A stretch of 64,000 bases of DNA, taken from NCBI RefSeq assembly GCF_905397435.1, contig NZ_CAJPVI010000022.1, positions 1 through 64,000 of the forward strand. Reading direction: 5' to 3'. The notes under the pieces are model-generated. The model was not told the origin of the DNA. It saw only the letters and a program-made list of their open reading frames with translations, and did not search any database. Below, piece after piece: positions 28,138 through 37,189 of the stretch. The DNA comes from Cupriavidus numazuensis. Lineage in GTDB: Bacteria > Pseudomonadota > Gammaproteobacteria > Burkholderiales > Burkholderiaceae. How positions within the stretch are numbered: the stretch's first letter is position 1; each line of letters opens with the position of its first letter. The position numbers were made by a program, and so were the translations under genes.

Positions 28138-28302
28138 CTGGCAGGTACTGGTTGGCTGGGGTGCGACGCTCGCCGGGGCCTGCGTGCCGGGCTGCGTGCG
28201 CGGCAATGCAGCGTCCGTGGCTTCGCGCTGCCGTTGGGGGCGGCGTGCCTGGCTTGGAATCTGGTGTCTCATTATAGGCACACGGCGAGCCTGGCGGGCA
28301 AT

Positions 28303-28327
28303 CGCCCCCTCCTCCGCGGAGGGGGCG
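28303..28327. repeat. Perfect-arm hairpin in the divergent spacer
   Basis: CGCCCCCTCC at 28303-28312 pairs with GGAGGGGGCG at 28318-28327. It sits between the divergent MalT/LuxR gene and the Usp-hemerythrin gene. It may be a REP-like palindrome or affect transcripts; no T-run follows. Confidence 0.5.
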
Positions 28328-28445
28328 TATCAGGGGTGCCGCAGCTAGCATCCGTCCAGGTCGAAACGGAACGCTAGGGGCATTCGATGCAGTGCATGGA
28401 CGTGTGCGCGCTGAAGCAGGGACGCAGGCGGGTCGGAGTGCCGGC

Positions 28446-29477
28446 ATGAGCCGTCCTTGCTCCGATGCCCACGCCATCACGTGCCGCCACCTGCTGGTGC
28501 CGCTCGATGAAGGGGATGCCTGCATGGCCACGGTCATCGGCGCCATCGAGTTGGCACGCATCGCAGCGGCACGGATCACGTTCGTCCATGTGCCGCCCCT
28601 GCCCACAGTGGCGCGCGCCTCTGTGAATCGCGGTCGCGAACTGCTCGCCAAGGCCGAGTCGGTGGCGCGGGCACAAGGGGTGCCATGTGCATCGACTGGC
28701 CAGGTCGAGGGCGACGCGCAAGCCGCCATCCCCGCAAGCGCGCAAAAGGCTGGCTGCGACCTGGTCTTCATCGGCCCCCACGGGCAGGAAGCGAGGACAA
28801 GATCGCTCGTGCAAGCGGTGCTCGCGGCCGGTGTTCCCGTATTCGCCATGCCGGATCACGCGCCGGCCATGCCGGAGCCGGCCATCTGCGCGATCCGCGA
28901 CGAGCATCGCGCCCTTTGTACCGTATTGCGCGCCTGGCTGGACATGCTCACGGCTGCGAATGACCGCGGTGCCGGCGCGGATGTGCGGGTGATGCGCAAC
29001 ATGATCCGATTTATCGAAATCTTCCCGCTCGCACGCCAACATCCGTGCAAGCAGGCCTACCTCTACGAGAGGCTGCGCCGGCGCACGGCCCGGGCCGACG
29101 CCGAACTCGACGAACTGGAGCACCAGCATGAACGCGATGCACAGTGGATCGGCGCGCTCGCCGAGGCCGTCGAGCGGTTTGCGGCAGGCGGCCCGCTGGC
29201 CGAGCTGCTGGGCAAGGTCGATCACTACGCGCAGTTTGTCTGGGCGCGCATGGGGCGCGAGGAAGGCGTCATCCTGCCGGCGGCGCAGCGCTACCTGACT
29301 GAAGCGGACTGGGACAAGGTCAACGCCGCGTACGGCACAGCGAATCGCTGCAACGCGCCCGACGATGAGGACCGCGCGTTCGGCCCGTTGCTTGCGTACC
29401 TCGCCGACCTTCCGGATGCCGATTGCGTAGCGCGCCTCTGCGCGCAGGCAGACGACGTATCAATGCGACACAGCTAA
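28446..29477 (+). CDS. Universal stress protein domain fused to a hemerythrin-like (HHE) domain
   Basis: A 343-residue two-domain protein. Residues 10-145 are a Usp fold (HLLVPLDEGDACMATV, then DLVFIGPHG and VPVFAMPD). Residues 155-300 resemble a hemerythrin/HHE four-helix bundle (ICAIRDEHRAL, FPLARQHPCKQAYLYERL, ELEHQHERD, REEGVILPAA). Two expected iron-ligand histidines look replaced: Gln-His-Pro instead of His-His-Pro in the second helix, and Ala in VWARMGREE where a His is usual. Metal binding is therefore doubtful. Known HHE proteins handle oxygen, NO or iron. It is divergent from the MalT/LuxR gene. Confidence 0.85.
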   Translation: MSRPCSDAHAITCRHLLVPLDEGDACMATVIGAIELARIAAARITFVHVPPLPTVARASVNRGRELLAKAESVARAQGVPCASTGQVEGDAQAAIPASAQKAGCDLVFIGPHGQEARTRSLVQAVLAAGVPVFAMPDHAPAMPEPAICAIRDEHRALCTVLRAWLDMLTAANDRGAGADVRVMRNMIRFIEIFPLARQHPCKQAYLYERLRRRTARADAELDELEHQHERDAQWIGALAEAVERFAAGGPLAELLGKVDHYAQFVWARMGREEGVILPAAQRYLTEADWDKVNAAYGTANRCNAPDDEDRAFGPLLAYLADLPDADCVARLCAQADDVSMRHS

Positions 29478-29568
29478 GCGCACGGCCACGCACGTCGCAT
29501 CGTGGCCTTTGGATCAAGACCGTCAAACGGGCGCCCATGAATGCGCCATTCACCCTCAGGAGGAGACC

Positions 29569-30624
29569 ATGCAATTTCTCGACGATTCGCTGCACCCGGA
29601 GAACCAGGACAAAGTGGTGATCACCGTGGCCCCGTATGGCCCCGAGTGGATGCCGCAGGACTTTCCGGAAGACATTCCGGTGACCATGGAAGAACAGGTG
29701 CAGAAGGCCGTGGATTGCTACAACGCCGGCGCCACCGTGCTGCACCTGCATGTGCGCGAACTCGACGGCAAGGGTTCCAAGCGCCTGTCCAAGTTCAACG
29801 AACTGATCGCCGGCGTGCGCGCTGCCGTGCCGGACATGATCATTCAGGTCGGCGGCTCGATCTCGTTCGCACCGGAAGACGAAGGCGAAGCCGCCAAGTG
29901 GCTGTCGGACGACACCCGCCATATGCTGGCCGATCTCACCCCGAAGCCCGACCAGGTGACGGTGGCGATCAACACCACCCAGATGAACATCATGGAGCTG
30001 CTCTATCCCGAGTACCTGAAGGGTACCTCGCTGGAGCAGCCCGCCTACCAGGCCGCCTACCGCGAAATGACCGTGCCGGCCGGCCCGGGCTGGGTCGAAG
30101 AGCACCTGCGCCGCCTGAGCAACGCCGGCATCCAGCCGCACTTCCAGCTCACCGGCATCCACGCAATGGAAACGCTGGAGCGCATGGTGCGCGCCGGCAA
30201 GTACAAGGGCCCGCTGAACCTGACGTGGATCGGCATCGGCGGCGGCTTCGACGGTCCCAACCCGTTCAACTTCGTCAACTTCGTGCATCGCGCTCCGGAC
30301 GGCTGCACGCTGACCGCCGAATCGCTGCTGAAGAACGTGCTGCCGTTCAACATGATGGCGATGGCCATGGGCCTGCACCCCCGCTGCGGCATCGAGGACA
30401 CCATCATCGACCAGCATGGCAACCGCATGACTTCGGTGCAGCAGATCGAACAATGCGTGCGCGTGGCGAATGAACTGGGCCGCGAGATCGCCTCGGGCAA
30501 GGAAGCGCGCGAGATCTACCGCATCGGCACGTGGTACGACAGCGCCGAAGAAACGCTCGCCGCCCACGGCATGGCGCCCAACCGCCAGGCCGGCATCCGG
30601 AACCTGCCGCTGCGCGCTGCGTGA
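29569..30624 (+). CDS. Beta-keto acid cleavage enzyme (BKACE, DUF849 family)
   Basis: A 351-residue BKACE-family TIM-barrel enzyme. The family joins a beta-keto acid with acetyl-CoA to give acetoacetate plus a new acyl-CoA. Zn-binding His59 and His61 are in TVLHLHVREL; the N-terminus VVITVAPYGP and IQVGGSISF also fit. It is somewhat longer than the characterised members (about 270-310). AGGAGGAGA sets the start. A Bug receptor gene follows by 77 bases, then a quinone oxidoreductase and an SDR, likely one transcription unit. Which keto acid it cleaves is unknown. Confidence 0.9.
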   Translation: MQFLDDSLHPENQDKVVITVAPYGPEWMPQDFPEDIPVTMEEQVQKAVDCYNAGATVLHLHVRELDGKGSKRLSKFNELIAGVRAAVPDMIIQVGGSISFAPEDEGEAAKWLSDDTRHMLADLTPKPDQVTVAINTTQMNIMELLYPEYLKGTSLEQPAYQAAYREMTVPAGPGWVEEHLRRLSNAGIQPHFQLTGIHAMETLERMVRAGKYKGPLNLTWIGIGGGFDGPNPFNFVNFVHRAPDGCTLTAESLLKNVLPFNMMAMAMGLHPRCGIEDTIIDQHGNRMTSVQQIEQCVRVANELGREIASGKEAREIYRIGTWYDSAEETLAAHGMAPNRQAGIRNLPLRAA

Positions 30625-30701
30625 TGCGCCAGGCCGCCCGCACTGCAGCGAACTGGCTGCGGCCAGGGCGGCCGGCTACCCTGTCCCTGACGGAGTCCGA
30701 C

Positions 30702-31679
30702 ATGTCCCATCGCCCCGCCCTCTTCGCATTCCGCAAGGTGGCCGCCGCAGTCATCCTGGCCGCCGCGATGCCTGCTGCCATGGCCTGGACCAGCAAACCG
30801 GTGCGCATGCTGGTGCCAGCGCCCGCCGGCGGCACCATGGACGTCATCGCGCGCGTGCTGGCCGAACAGCTCACAGTCGACCTCGGCCAGCCCGTGGTGG
30901 TCGACAACAAGCCGGGCGCGGGTGGCGGCATCGCCATCAACACCCTGCTGGCGGCGCCGGCGGACGGCCAGACCATCCTGGTCACCCTCACCAATGTCTT
31001 CACGGAAGTTCCTCAGGTGATGAAGGTTTCCTTCGATCCGGTGAAGGACGTAAAGCCCGTGGCCGCCGTCAGCAAGGTGACCATGGTGCTGGTCGGGTCG
31101 CCTGACTTGCCGGCCAGGGATCTGCCAGCCCTGATTCGCTACGTCAAGGCCAACCCCGGCAAACTGAGTTTCGCGTCGCCCAGCGCCGGGACGGTCGGCC
31201 ACTATGCCGGCATGATCATGAACCAGAAGGCGGGCATCGACCTGCAGCACGTGCCATTTGCCGGCTCTCCGCCAGCCTTGACCCAGGTAATGGGCGGGCA
31301 GATCGCCGTGATGTATGACGGCATGGTGACCTCGCTGCCAATGATCAAGGCCGGCAAGCTGCGGCCCTACGCGCTTGCGGCGAAGCAGCGTTCGCCACTG
31401 TTGCCGCAGGTTCCGACCTTTGCGGAACTAGGCTATCCGGATATCGACTTCAGCAACTGGGGCGGTGTCTTCGTCTCCGCCAGGGTGCCTGCCGAGGTCA
31501 GCCAGAAAATCCAGGCCGCGGTCTACAAGGCGGCATCCAAGCCCCACGTGCAGGAACGGTTCGCGGCGCTCGGCATGGAGCCGGTGCCGGCCCAGGGCCT
31601 GCCGGAACTCAGTCAGGCACTGCGCACGGAATACGAGCGCAATGCCGGCATCGTCAAGACCTACCACATCCAGCCATGA
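30702..31679 (+). CDS. Bug-family periplasmic substrate-binding receptor
   Basis: A 325-residue receptor, same length and nearly same sequence as 15032-16009: signal peptide ending MPAAMA, mature start WTSKPVRMLVPAPAGGTMD, PVVVDNKPGAGGG, LPQVPTFAELGYPDIDF and a C-terminus YHIQP. The two genes share long matching DNA stretches, pointing to a recent duplication. It lies between the BKACE and quinone oxidoreductase genes on one strand. The start at 30702 follows GGAG. Confidence 0.92.
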   Translation: MSHRPALFAFRKVAAAVILAAAMPAAMAWTSKPVRMLVPAPAGGTMDVIARVLAEQLTVDLGQPVVVDNKPGAGGGIAINTLLAAPADGQTILVTLTNVFTEVPQVMKVSFDPVKDVKPVAAVSKVTMVLVGSPDLPARDLPALIRYVKANPGKLSFASPSAGTVGHYAGMIMNQKAGIDLQHVPFAGSPPALTQVMGGQIAVMYDGMVTSLPMIKAGKLRPYALAAKQRSPLLPQVPTFAELGYPDIDFSNWGGVFVSARVPAEVSQKIQAAVYKAASKPHVQERFAALGMEPVPAQGLPELSQALRTEYERNAGIVKTYHIQP

Positions 31680-31731
31680 GGTCCGCCCTTGCAGGCACCG
31701 GACCGGCTTGAAATTCTTCCAGGAGACCAAA

Positions 31732-32703
31732 ATGGCAAAAGCAATCCGCTTCTACGAAACCGGCAGCGCCGACGTCCTCAAGCTCGAGACCGTCGAAGTC
31801 GGTGATCCCGGCCCGGGCCAGGCCCGCGTGCGTCACACCTATATCGCCGTCAATTTCATCGACATCTACTTCCGCACCGGCCACTATCCGCTGCAACTGC
31901 CCAACGGCCTGGGCTCCGATGCGGTTGGCGTGGTCGAAGCCGTCGGTCCGGGCGTGACCGACCTCCGCGTCGGTGACCGCGTCGGCTACCTGCTCGGCCC
32001 GCAGGGCGCCTACTCGGACGTGCGCGTGATGCCGGCGGAAGTCCTGATCCCGCTGCCCGATGGCGTCTCCGACCGCACGGCCTCGACGCTCATCATGAAG
32101 GGCATGACGGCCCAGTACCTGTTCCGCCAGGTGTACCCGCTCAAGGGTGGCGAGACCATCCTCTATCACGCTGCGGCGGGCGGCGTCGGCCTGATCGCAT
32201 GCCAGTGGGCACGCGCGCTTGGCGTGACCATGATCGGCACGGTCAGCTCCGACGAGAAGGCCGAGGTCGCCAAGGCCAATGGCTGCACGCACACCATCGT
32301 CACATCGCGCGAGAACATCGTCGAACGCGTGATGGAGATCACCGACGGCAAGAAGGTACCGGTCGTCTTCGATTCGATCGGCAAGTCGACGCTGGATGCA
32401 TCGCTGTCCTGCCTGCAGGTGCGCGGCACGCTCGTCAGCAACGGCACGACTTCGGGGCCGGTAGAGATCGACAGCCGCACGCTGGCGGCCAAGGGGTCGC
32501 TGTGGGTCACGCGTCCGGCCATGGTGCACTACGCCACGCCGCGCTCGCACATGCTGGATATGGCGAAGGAAGTGTTCGACATGGTGCTGGCCGGCAAGAT
32601 CACGAGCGAGCCCCGCCAGAGCTTCGCGCTGGCCGATGCCGCCGAGGCCCATCGCGCGCTCGAATCAAGGAAGACCAGCGGCGCTACCGTGCTGGTGCCG
32701 TAA
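31732..32703 (+). CDS. NADPH:quinone oxidoreductase (QOR/zeta-crystallin family)
   Basis: A 323-residue zinc-free MDR enzyme that reduces quinones or alpha,beta-unsaturated carbonyls with NADPH. Motifs: YIAVNFIDIYFRTGHYP (classic QOR N-terminus), LPNGLGSDAVGVVEAVG, LIMKGMTAQYLF, the nucleotide loop YHAAAGGVGLIACQWA, and FDSIGKSTLDASL. AGGAGA precedes the ATG. It follows the Bug receptor by 52 bases, and the SDR starts about 115 bases after it. Confidence 0.92.
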   Translation: MAKAIRFYETGSADVLKLETVEVGDPGPGQARVRHTYIAVNFIDIYFRTGHYPLQLPNGLGSDAVGVVEAVGPGVTDLRVGDRVGYLLGPQGAYSDVRVMPAEVLIPLPDGVSDRTASTLIMKGMTAQYLFRQVYPLKGGETILYHAAAGGVGLIACQWARALGVTMIGTVSSDEKAEVAKANGCTHTIVTSRENIVERVMEITDGKKVPVVFDSIGKSTLDASLSCLQVRGTLVSNGTTSGPVEIDSRTLAAKGSLWVTRPAMVHYATPRSHMLDMAKEVFDMVLAGKITSEPRQSFALADAAEAHRALESRKTSGATVLVP

Positions 32704-32818
32704 CCGTTGCGTGCTGGCGCGGGCATCACCGCCAAAGCGCCAGCACGCATCACGATCAACGGGGCGACGTGTTCCTGGCACGATCGCCCCGCAGCCATTG
32801 CTGGATATCGGAGAAATC

Positions 32819-33577
32819 ATGGACCTGAAGTTGAAAGGCAAGCGCGCAATCGTGACCGGCGGCAGCCGCGGCATTGGCAAGACGATTGCGCTGCAACTCG
32901 CACAGGAAGGGGTGGATGTCGTACTCGCTGCGCGCGGGAAGGAAGCGCTGGAAGCGACCGCTGCAGAACTTGCAGCGCTGACCGGCCGCCGCATTGTGCC
33001 GCTCACGGTCGACACCGCCGACAAGGCTTCCGTCGATGCCATGGTGGAGCAAGCGATCGAAACGCTGGGCGGCATCGATATCCTGGTCAATGCCGCAGCG
33101 CTGCCAGGCGGCATCTCGCCGGCCACGCAACTGGACCAGATCGTCGATGCGCAGGCACTCGAAGATATCGACATCAAGGTCATCGGCTATCTGCGCACCG
33201 CACGGGCGCTGGCGCCGCATCTGGCTGCCAACGGCTGGGGACGCATCATCAATATCGGTGGCCTGGCGATCTACCATACGGGCCGGCCCGTCGCCACGCT
33301 GCGCAATGTCGGCGTGGCGGCAATCACCAAGAACCTTGCAGATGAACTTGGCCCGAAGGGTATCAATGTCACCGCAGTCCACCCCGGACCTACCCGCACC
33401 GAGAAGACCGATGCGGCAACCGAGGCATGGGCGGCAACGAAGAGTAGCCTCGGCCGCATGGTCGATGCCAGCGAGGTTGCCTGCGTGGTGACCTTTCTCG
33501 CGTCACCACTGAGCGTGGCCATCAACGGAGAGGCCATCCCGGTCGGCGGCGGGACTCCGGGCATCATCCACTACTAA
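32819..33577 (+). CDS. SDR-fold protein lacking the YxxxK catalytic pair
   Basis: A 252-residue protein with a normal SDR cofactor site (TGGSRGIG, residues 14-21; LVNAA) and normal C-terminal features (VHPGPTRTEK, NGEAIPVGGG). In the catalytic helix it reads ATLRNVGVAAITKNLADEL where canonical members have Tyr-x-x-x-Lys before the same ITKNLADEL segment, so Tyr and Lys are replaced by Ala and Asn. A Tyr in AIYHTGR nearby could substitute. The RN-V pattern is, as I recall, shared by a minor SDR subgroup. It is last in the BKACE-Bug-QOR run. Function unknown. Confidence 0.82.
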   Translation: MDLKLKGKRAIVTGGSRGIGKTIALQLAQEGVDVVLAARGKEALEATAAELAALTGRRIVPLTVDTADKASVDAMVEQAIETLGGIDILVNAAALPGGISPATQLDQIVDAQALEDIDIKVIGYLRTARALAPHLAANGWGRIINIGGLAIYHTGRPVATLRNVGVAAITKNLADELGPKGINVTAVHPGPTRTEKTDAATEAWAATKSSLGRMVDASEVACVVTFLASPLSVAINGEAIPVGGGTPGIIHY

Positions 33578-33663
33578 ACGTGCCCTGAACTGCTGACAGC
33601 AGCCCCGCCGTGCTGGCCCGCCTCAGAGGGGCCAGGCCGGCGAGGTTGCCAATTGCGCCTAAG

Positions 33664-34476
33664 TCAGTGGGCCTGCTCTTCCTGAAGCCGCTGGCGCAGC
33701 ACCGCGCGCAGATCCTCGCCATAGCCGGTAAGCGTGCCGCCATCCACCGCCAGCATCTGGCCGGTGATCATGTCGGCACGGTCGCTGGCCAGGAACGATA
33801 CGGCTTCGCCGATCTCCTCGGGCTTGCAGAACCTGCCCAGCGGCACCGTGCGCCGAATCAGCGCCTCGCGCTTTTCCGCGCTCGCATACGCTTCAATGGC
33901 AGGCGTCAGGATGCCGCCGGGGCACACCGCATTGACGTTGATGCGCTGGTCCGCAAGCTCCCAGGCAAGATGCTGCGTCAGACCTGTGACCGCATGCTTG
34001 GATGCGGTGTAATCCACGCTGCTGAAGTAGGCCATGCGAATACCGGCAATGGAGTCGATATTGACGATCTTGCCCTTGCCCTGCGCCTTCATGGCAGGAA
34101 TGACCGCCTGGCAGCAGAACAGGATGCCCTTGGCGTTCACTCCCATCACGCGGTCCCAGTTTTCTTCCGTGACGTCGCAGACCAGTGCGGAAGCGCCGCC
34201 GACGCCCGCGTTATTGACCAGGATGTCGATGGTGCCGAACGCCTCCAGCGTCTGGCGCGCCATGGCTTCCGTATCGGCCTTCTTGCTGATATCGGCGCGG
34301 ATGGCGATTGCACGCTTGCCGTCCGGATCGATGCTGGCAGCGACGCGTGCAGCGGCGTCAAGGTTCAGGTCCACCACGGCAATCCTGGCCCCTTCACGCG
34401 CCAGCACGCGCGCAATGCCTTCGCCACCGCCCTGCCCGCCGCCCGTAATGATGGCGACCTTGTCCTTCAGCTCCAT
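33664..34476 (-). CDS. Short-chain dehydrogenase/reductase
   Basis: A 270-residue classical SDR: TGGGQGGGEGIA cofactor loop, Asp in VVDLNLD suggesting NAD, NNAGVGG, NIDSIAG with the active-site Ser, and YTASK (Tyr-x-x-x-Lys). The C-terminal DMITGQMLAVDGG is standard. Two ATGs six bases apart compete; 34476 is chosen because AAGGAG lies six bases before it but touches the other. The direct repeat at 34564-34599 lies 88 bases upstream. It is convergent to the plus-strand SDR at 32819. Confidence 0.9.
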   Translation of the reverse strand: MELKDKVAIITGGGQGGGEGIARVLAREGARIAVVDLNLDAAARVAASIDPDGKRAIAIRADISKKADTEAMARQTLEAFGTIDILVNNAGVGGASALVCDVTEENWDRVMGVNAKGILFCCQAVIPAMKAQGKGKIVNIDSIAGIRMAYFSSVDYTASKHAVTGLTQHLAWELADQRINVNAVCPGGILTPAIEAYASAEKREALIRRTVPLGRFCKPEEIGEAVSFLASDRADMITGQMLAVDGGTLTGYGEDLRAVLRQRLQEEQAH

Positions 34477-34563
34477 TCTCATCTCCTTGCGATCTTGCGT
34501 CGGATGTCGATACCGTTGGCCTTGACCAATCTCAGCAAGTATCCAGCAACAGCGCGGAGCGTT

Positions 34564-34599
34564 TTGACAATCCGGGGCACCAGATTGACATTTCGGGGC
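34564..34599 (-). promoter_or_regulatory. 21-bp-spaced direct repeat upstream of SDR gene
   Basis: On the plus strand TTGACAATCCGGGGC (34564-34578) and TTGACATTTCGGGGC (34585-34599), period 21. Read toward the SDR gene this is GCCCCGAAATGTCAA then GCCCCGGATTGTCAA, the best match to the motif shared with 14902 and 23033. Confidence 0.72.
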
Positions 34600-34627
34600 G
34601 GCGAGGGAAATCACGAACGTCACTTCA

Positions 34628-35458
34628 TCAGCGAGCCCTTTCCCAATCGAATCCTCCCGGCTTGCCGCCCACAAACGCCGCAATGGCGTCCGCATGGAAC
34701 GCAGAAGCGGACGCGACGCCCTGCGCCTGCGTTTCGAGTTCAAGCATGGTTTCGTATGGCGTCTCGAACGACCGGTTCAGCAGCCGCTTGGTCAGCGCGA
34801 CGGCCGCGGGCGGAGCCGGTACCAGCCGCGCCGCAAACTTGCGCGCTTCATCGGCCAGGCTGTCGGCCGAATGGATCGCATGCACCATGCCAACCGCCTT
34901 GGCCTCGGCTGCCGACAGGCGGCGCGCCGTGTACATCAGCTCTTTCGCCAGCGAGAGCCCCACCACGCGCGGCAGTTCGTAAAGCGCGCCCATGTCGGGC
35001 ACCAGACCGATCTTCGAAAACGACATCGAGAAGAACGCGCGGTCGGAAGCCAGCACAAAATCCGCCACCAGCGCGATCGAGAAGCCTGCACCCGCTGCCG
35101 CGCCATCCACCGCGGCGATGACCGGAATCTCCAGGCTGCGCAAGCGCCGCAGCCACTGGTGCGAGGTCCGCACGCGCCGGCACATCAGTTCCGGACCGCT
35201 GGTACCCGGGCCCACTTCCTCCTGCATGCGTTTCACGGACTTCAGGTCTCCGCCTGCGCAGAAGCTGCCGCCCGACCCCGTGATGATCAGGACGCGAACG
35301 CTTCGATCGGCCTCGATCTGGTCCAGCATGTCGAAATAGTCCGCACGCAACTCGTTCGAGAATGCATTACGGCTGGCCGGCTGCTGGTGGGTCAGCTCGG
35401 CAACGCCATTCGCAATGCGCAGCATGGAGTGGCGAAGCTGGATGTCGCGGTCTTCCAT
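34628..35458 (-). CDS. Crotonase-family protein, PaaG-like isomerase type
   Basis: A 276-residue crotonase. The oxyanion-hole segments are SFCAGGDLKS and DGAAAGAGFSIAL. Both hydratase glutamates seem missing: Ser in AGFSIAL where hydratases have GGxCEL, and no Pro-Glu before IGLVPD. Instead it has FSKIGLVPDMGALYELPR, like the phenylacetate-pathway isomerase PaaG, whose key acid is the Asp in VPD. It is therefore more likely a double-bond isomerase than a hydratase. AAGGAA precedes the ATG. It lies 50 bases downstream of the second crotonase gene, same strand. Confidence 0.85.
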   Translation of the reverse strand: MEDRDIQLRHSMLRIANGVAELTHQQPASRNAFSNELRADYFDMLDQIEADRSVRVLIITGSGGSFCAGGDLKSVKRMQEEVGPGTSGPELMCRRVRTSHQWLRRLRSLEIPVIAAVDGAAAGAGFSIALVADFVLASDRAFFSMSFSKIGLVPDMGALYELPRVVGLSLAKELMYTARRLSAAEAKAVGMVHAIHSADSLADEARKFAARLVPAPPAAVALTKRLLNRSFETPYETMLELETQAQGVASASAFHADAIAAFVGGKPGGFDWERAR

Positions 35459-35507
35459 TGTGGTTCCTTCGTGAATGATGGTGGCTTGCGCGTCCCGGCA
35501 AATTTGC

Positions 35508-36281
35508 TCAGTAGCCCTTGAACTGCGGCTCACGCTTCTCGACGAACGCGCGCAGGCCTTCCTGGATGTCCCACGAACGCTTGTGGTCGCGCAGCTCGAG
35601 CACTTCGTGGCGCAGCGCGTCGGCCAGCGACTTGTCGGCACTTTCGCTGGCCACGCGCTTCATGCGCGTCAGCACCAGCGGGCTCTTCTTCGCCAGCTTC
35701 TCGCCGAGCGCCTGTGCGCGCTCAAGCAGTTCGGCGGCGGGCAGCACCTCGTTGACGAGGCCGTACATGCGCATGTCGGCCGCGCTCAGCGAATCGCCCG
35801 TGAACAGCAGGTAGTTCGCCACGTTGGCCGGCACCTTGCGCGGCAGGATCGCCGCACCACCGCCCCCCGGGAACACGCCGAAGTTGGAATGCGCGTCGCC
35901 AAGGCGAGCGGTGTCGGCGGCGAGCACGATGTCGCAGGACAGCACCAGCTCCATGCCGCCAGCCAGCGCCAGACCATTGACGACGGCCATCACGGGTTTC
36001 GGAAACGTGCGCAGCGTGGTGAAGAACTCGACGATGTTGTCGAGCGAATCACGCTCCCCGGGCTCGGTCGAGGACTTGGCGCCCTTCAGATCGGCGCCCG
36101 TGCAGAATGCGCGCTCGCCAGTACCGGTGAACGCCAGCACGCGCACAGCCGGGTCATCGCGCCACGCCTTGAGTTGCGCGGTCATGCCCTCGACCATCGC
36201 GGGCGTCATGCTGTTGAGCGCTTGCGGACGGTCCAGGGTGATCCAGGCAACCGCGCCGACTACGGTGGGTACGAAACTCAT
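35508..36281 (-). CDS. Enoyl-CoA hydratase/isomerase family protein
   Basis: A 257-residue crotonase. Oxyanion segments AFCTGADLKG and GLALAGGMELVLSCD are present, the latter with the first catalytic Glu (GGMEL). The second hydratase Glu position reads SNFGVFPGGGG, without Glu, so isomerase or dual activity is possible. GGAG precedes the ATG. The TetR-type palindrome at 36361-36375 is 80 bases upstream. First gene of the minus-strand crotonase pair. Confidence 0.88.
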   Translation of the reverse strand: MSFVPTVVGAVAWITLDRPQALNSMTPAMVEGMTAQLKAWRDDPAVRVLAFTGTGERAFCTGADLKGAKSSTEPGERDSLDNIVEFFTTLRTFPKPVMAVVNGLALAGGMELVLSCDIVLAADTARLGDAHSNFGVFPGGGGAAILPRKVPANVANYLLFTGDSLSAADMRMYGLVNEVLPAAELLERAQALGEKLAKKSPLVLTRMKRVASESADKSLADALRHEVLELRDHKRSWDIQEGLRAFVEKREPQFKGY

Positions 36282-36360
36282 TCTGATGTCTCCGTGATCT
36301 CTGTGTCAGATGGGAAGGATGGTGGCCATATCCATGCTTTGATGCCATTCTACTTATTTG

Positions 36361-36375
36361 CTTGTCGATAGCAAG
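36361..36375. promoter_or_regulatory. TetR-type palindromic operator upstream of enoyl-CoA hydratase gene
   Basis: CTTGTCGATAGCAAG, a near-palindrome with CTTG/CAAG ends followed by TATGTAG. It matches CTTGCTAATAACAAG at 37284-37298, which lies between the TetR gene and the acyl-CoA dehydrogenase gene. Two such sites flanking one TetR gene suggest that it controls both promoters. Confidence 0.62.
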
Positions 36376-36523
36376 TATGTAGATAAAGGAATTCAGGGCG
36401 TATGAAGGTAATGCCGCAGAGAAGCGGCTTGGAGCCTACAAGGAAAGGGAATCAGAAACGGGCGAACGCCGTGGCTGTTGGCGTGGCCGCGCGTTGCACG
36501 GCCGACCGGCAGAAAGCCCGGGC

Positions 36524-37189
36524 TCAGGCTTGTGAGCCGGAGCCTTGTCCGTAGTCGTGGGGACGCAGTTCCCGCTCCACGGCATGGAGGGCCACGTCGC
36601 GCGTGCGCTTCCAGTTCTTGGAGGGGGCGCCGAGATAGAACTGCGCCGATACACCGCGCAACATGCCGAGCATCATGGCTGCCTGCGCGGCCGCATCGAC
36701 GTCCTCGCGAATCTCGCCGCGACGGATGCCGGTGCGGATCTCCTTGCGGAAGTGCGTGAGTGTCGAGTCGGTAAATGCTTCAAGCGCCGTGGCCAGTTCT
36801 CCACCGGAAACGAATACATCGGAGAAAAGCACATGCATGGCAAGCAGCCCGCGGTCGCGGTTGCCCGAACGATCGAGATACATCCGCATCGTCCCCAGTA
36901 CCGAGTCCAGCCCCGGCTGCATATTGGCCGCAAGCCGCGCTTCGCGGAACTCGTCCACGATATCGACGATCAGCGCCTTGAGCAACCCCTCCTTGCTGCC
37001 GTAGTGGTGGGCCGGCAAGCCTCGGCTGTAGCCAGCACGCTCGCCCACCTCGCCAAGTGTCATGCGCACCACGCCCTTCTCGACAACGAGCTCCAGCGCG
37101 GCGTCAAGCACGCGGCGTTCTGCCTCGGCGCGGCGTTCATGCTGGGTACGGCGTGGTTTTGCTGCCTGGGTCGTGGTGGCCTGGTCCAT
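36524..37189 (-). CDS. TetR-family transcriptional regulator
   Basis: A 221-residue repressor with the HTH at residues 20-66 (RRVLDAALELVVEKG, MTLGEVGERAGYSRGLPAHHYGSKEGLL). The C-terminal ligand domain fits fatty-acyl-CoA-responsive regulators in position only. It is divergent from the acyl-CoA dehydrogenase at 37391; a palindrome in between and a matching one before the crotonase gene mark its likely regulon. No strong ribosome site precedes the ATG at 37189. Probably an acyl-CoA-relieved repressor, by context. Confidence 0.92.
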   Translation of the reverse strand: MDQATTTQAAKPRRTQHERRAEAERRVLDAALELVVEKGVVRMTLGEVGERAGYSRGLPAHHYGSKEGLLKALIVDIVDEFREARLAANMQPGLDSVLGTMRMYLDRSGNRDRGLLAMHVLFSDVFVSGGELATALEAFTDSTLTHFRKEIRTGIRRGEIREDVDAAAQAAMMLGMLRGVSAQFYLGAPSKNWKRTRDVALHAVERELRPHDYGQGSGSQA

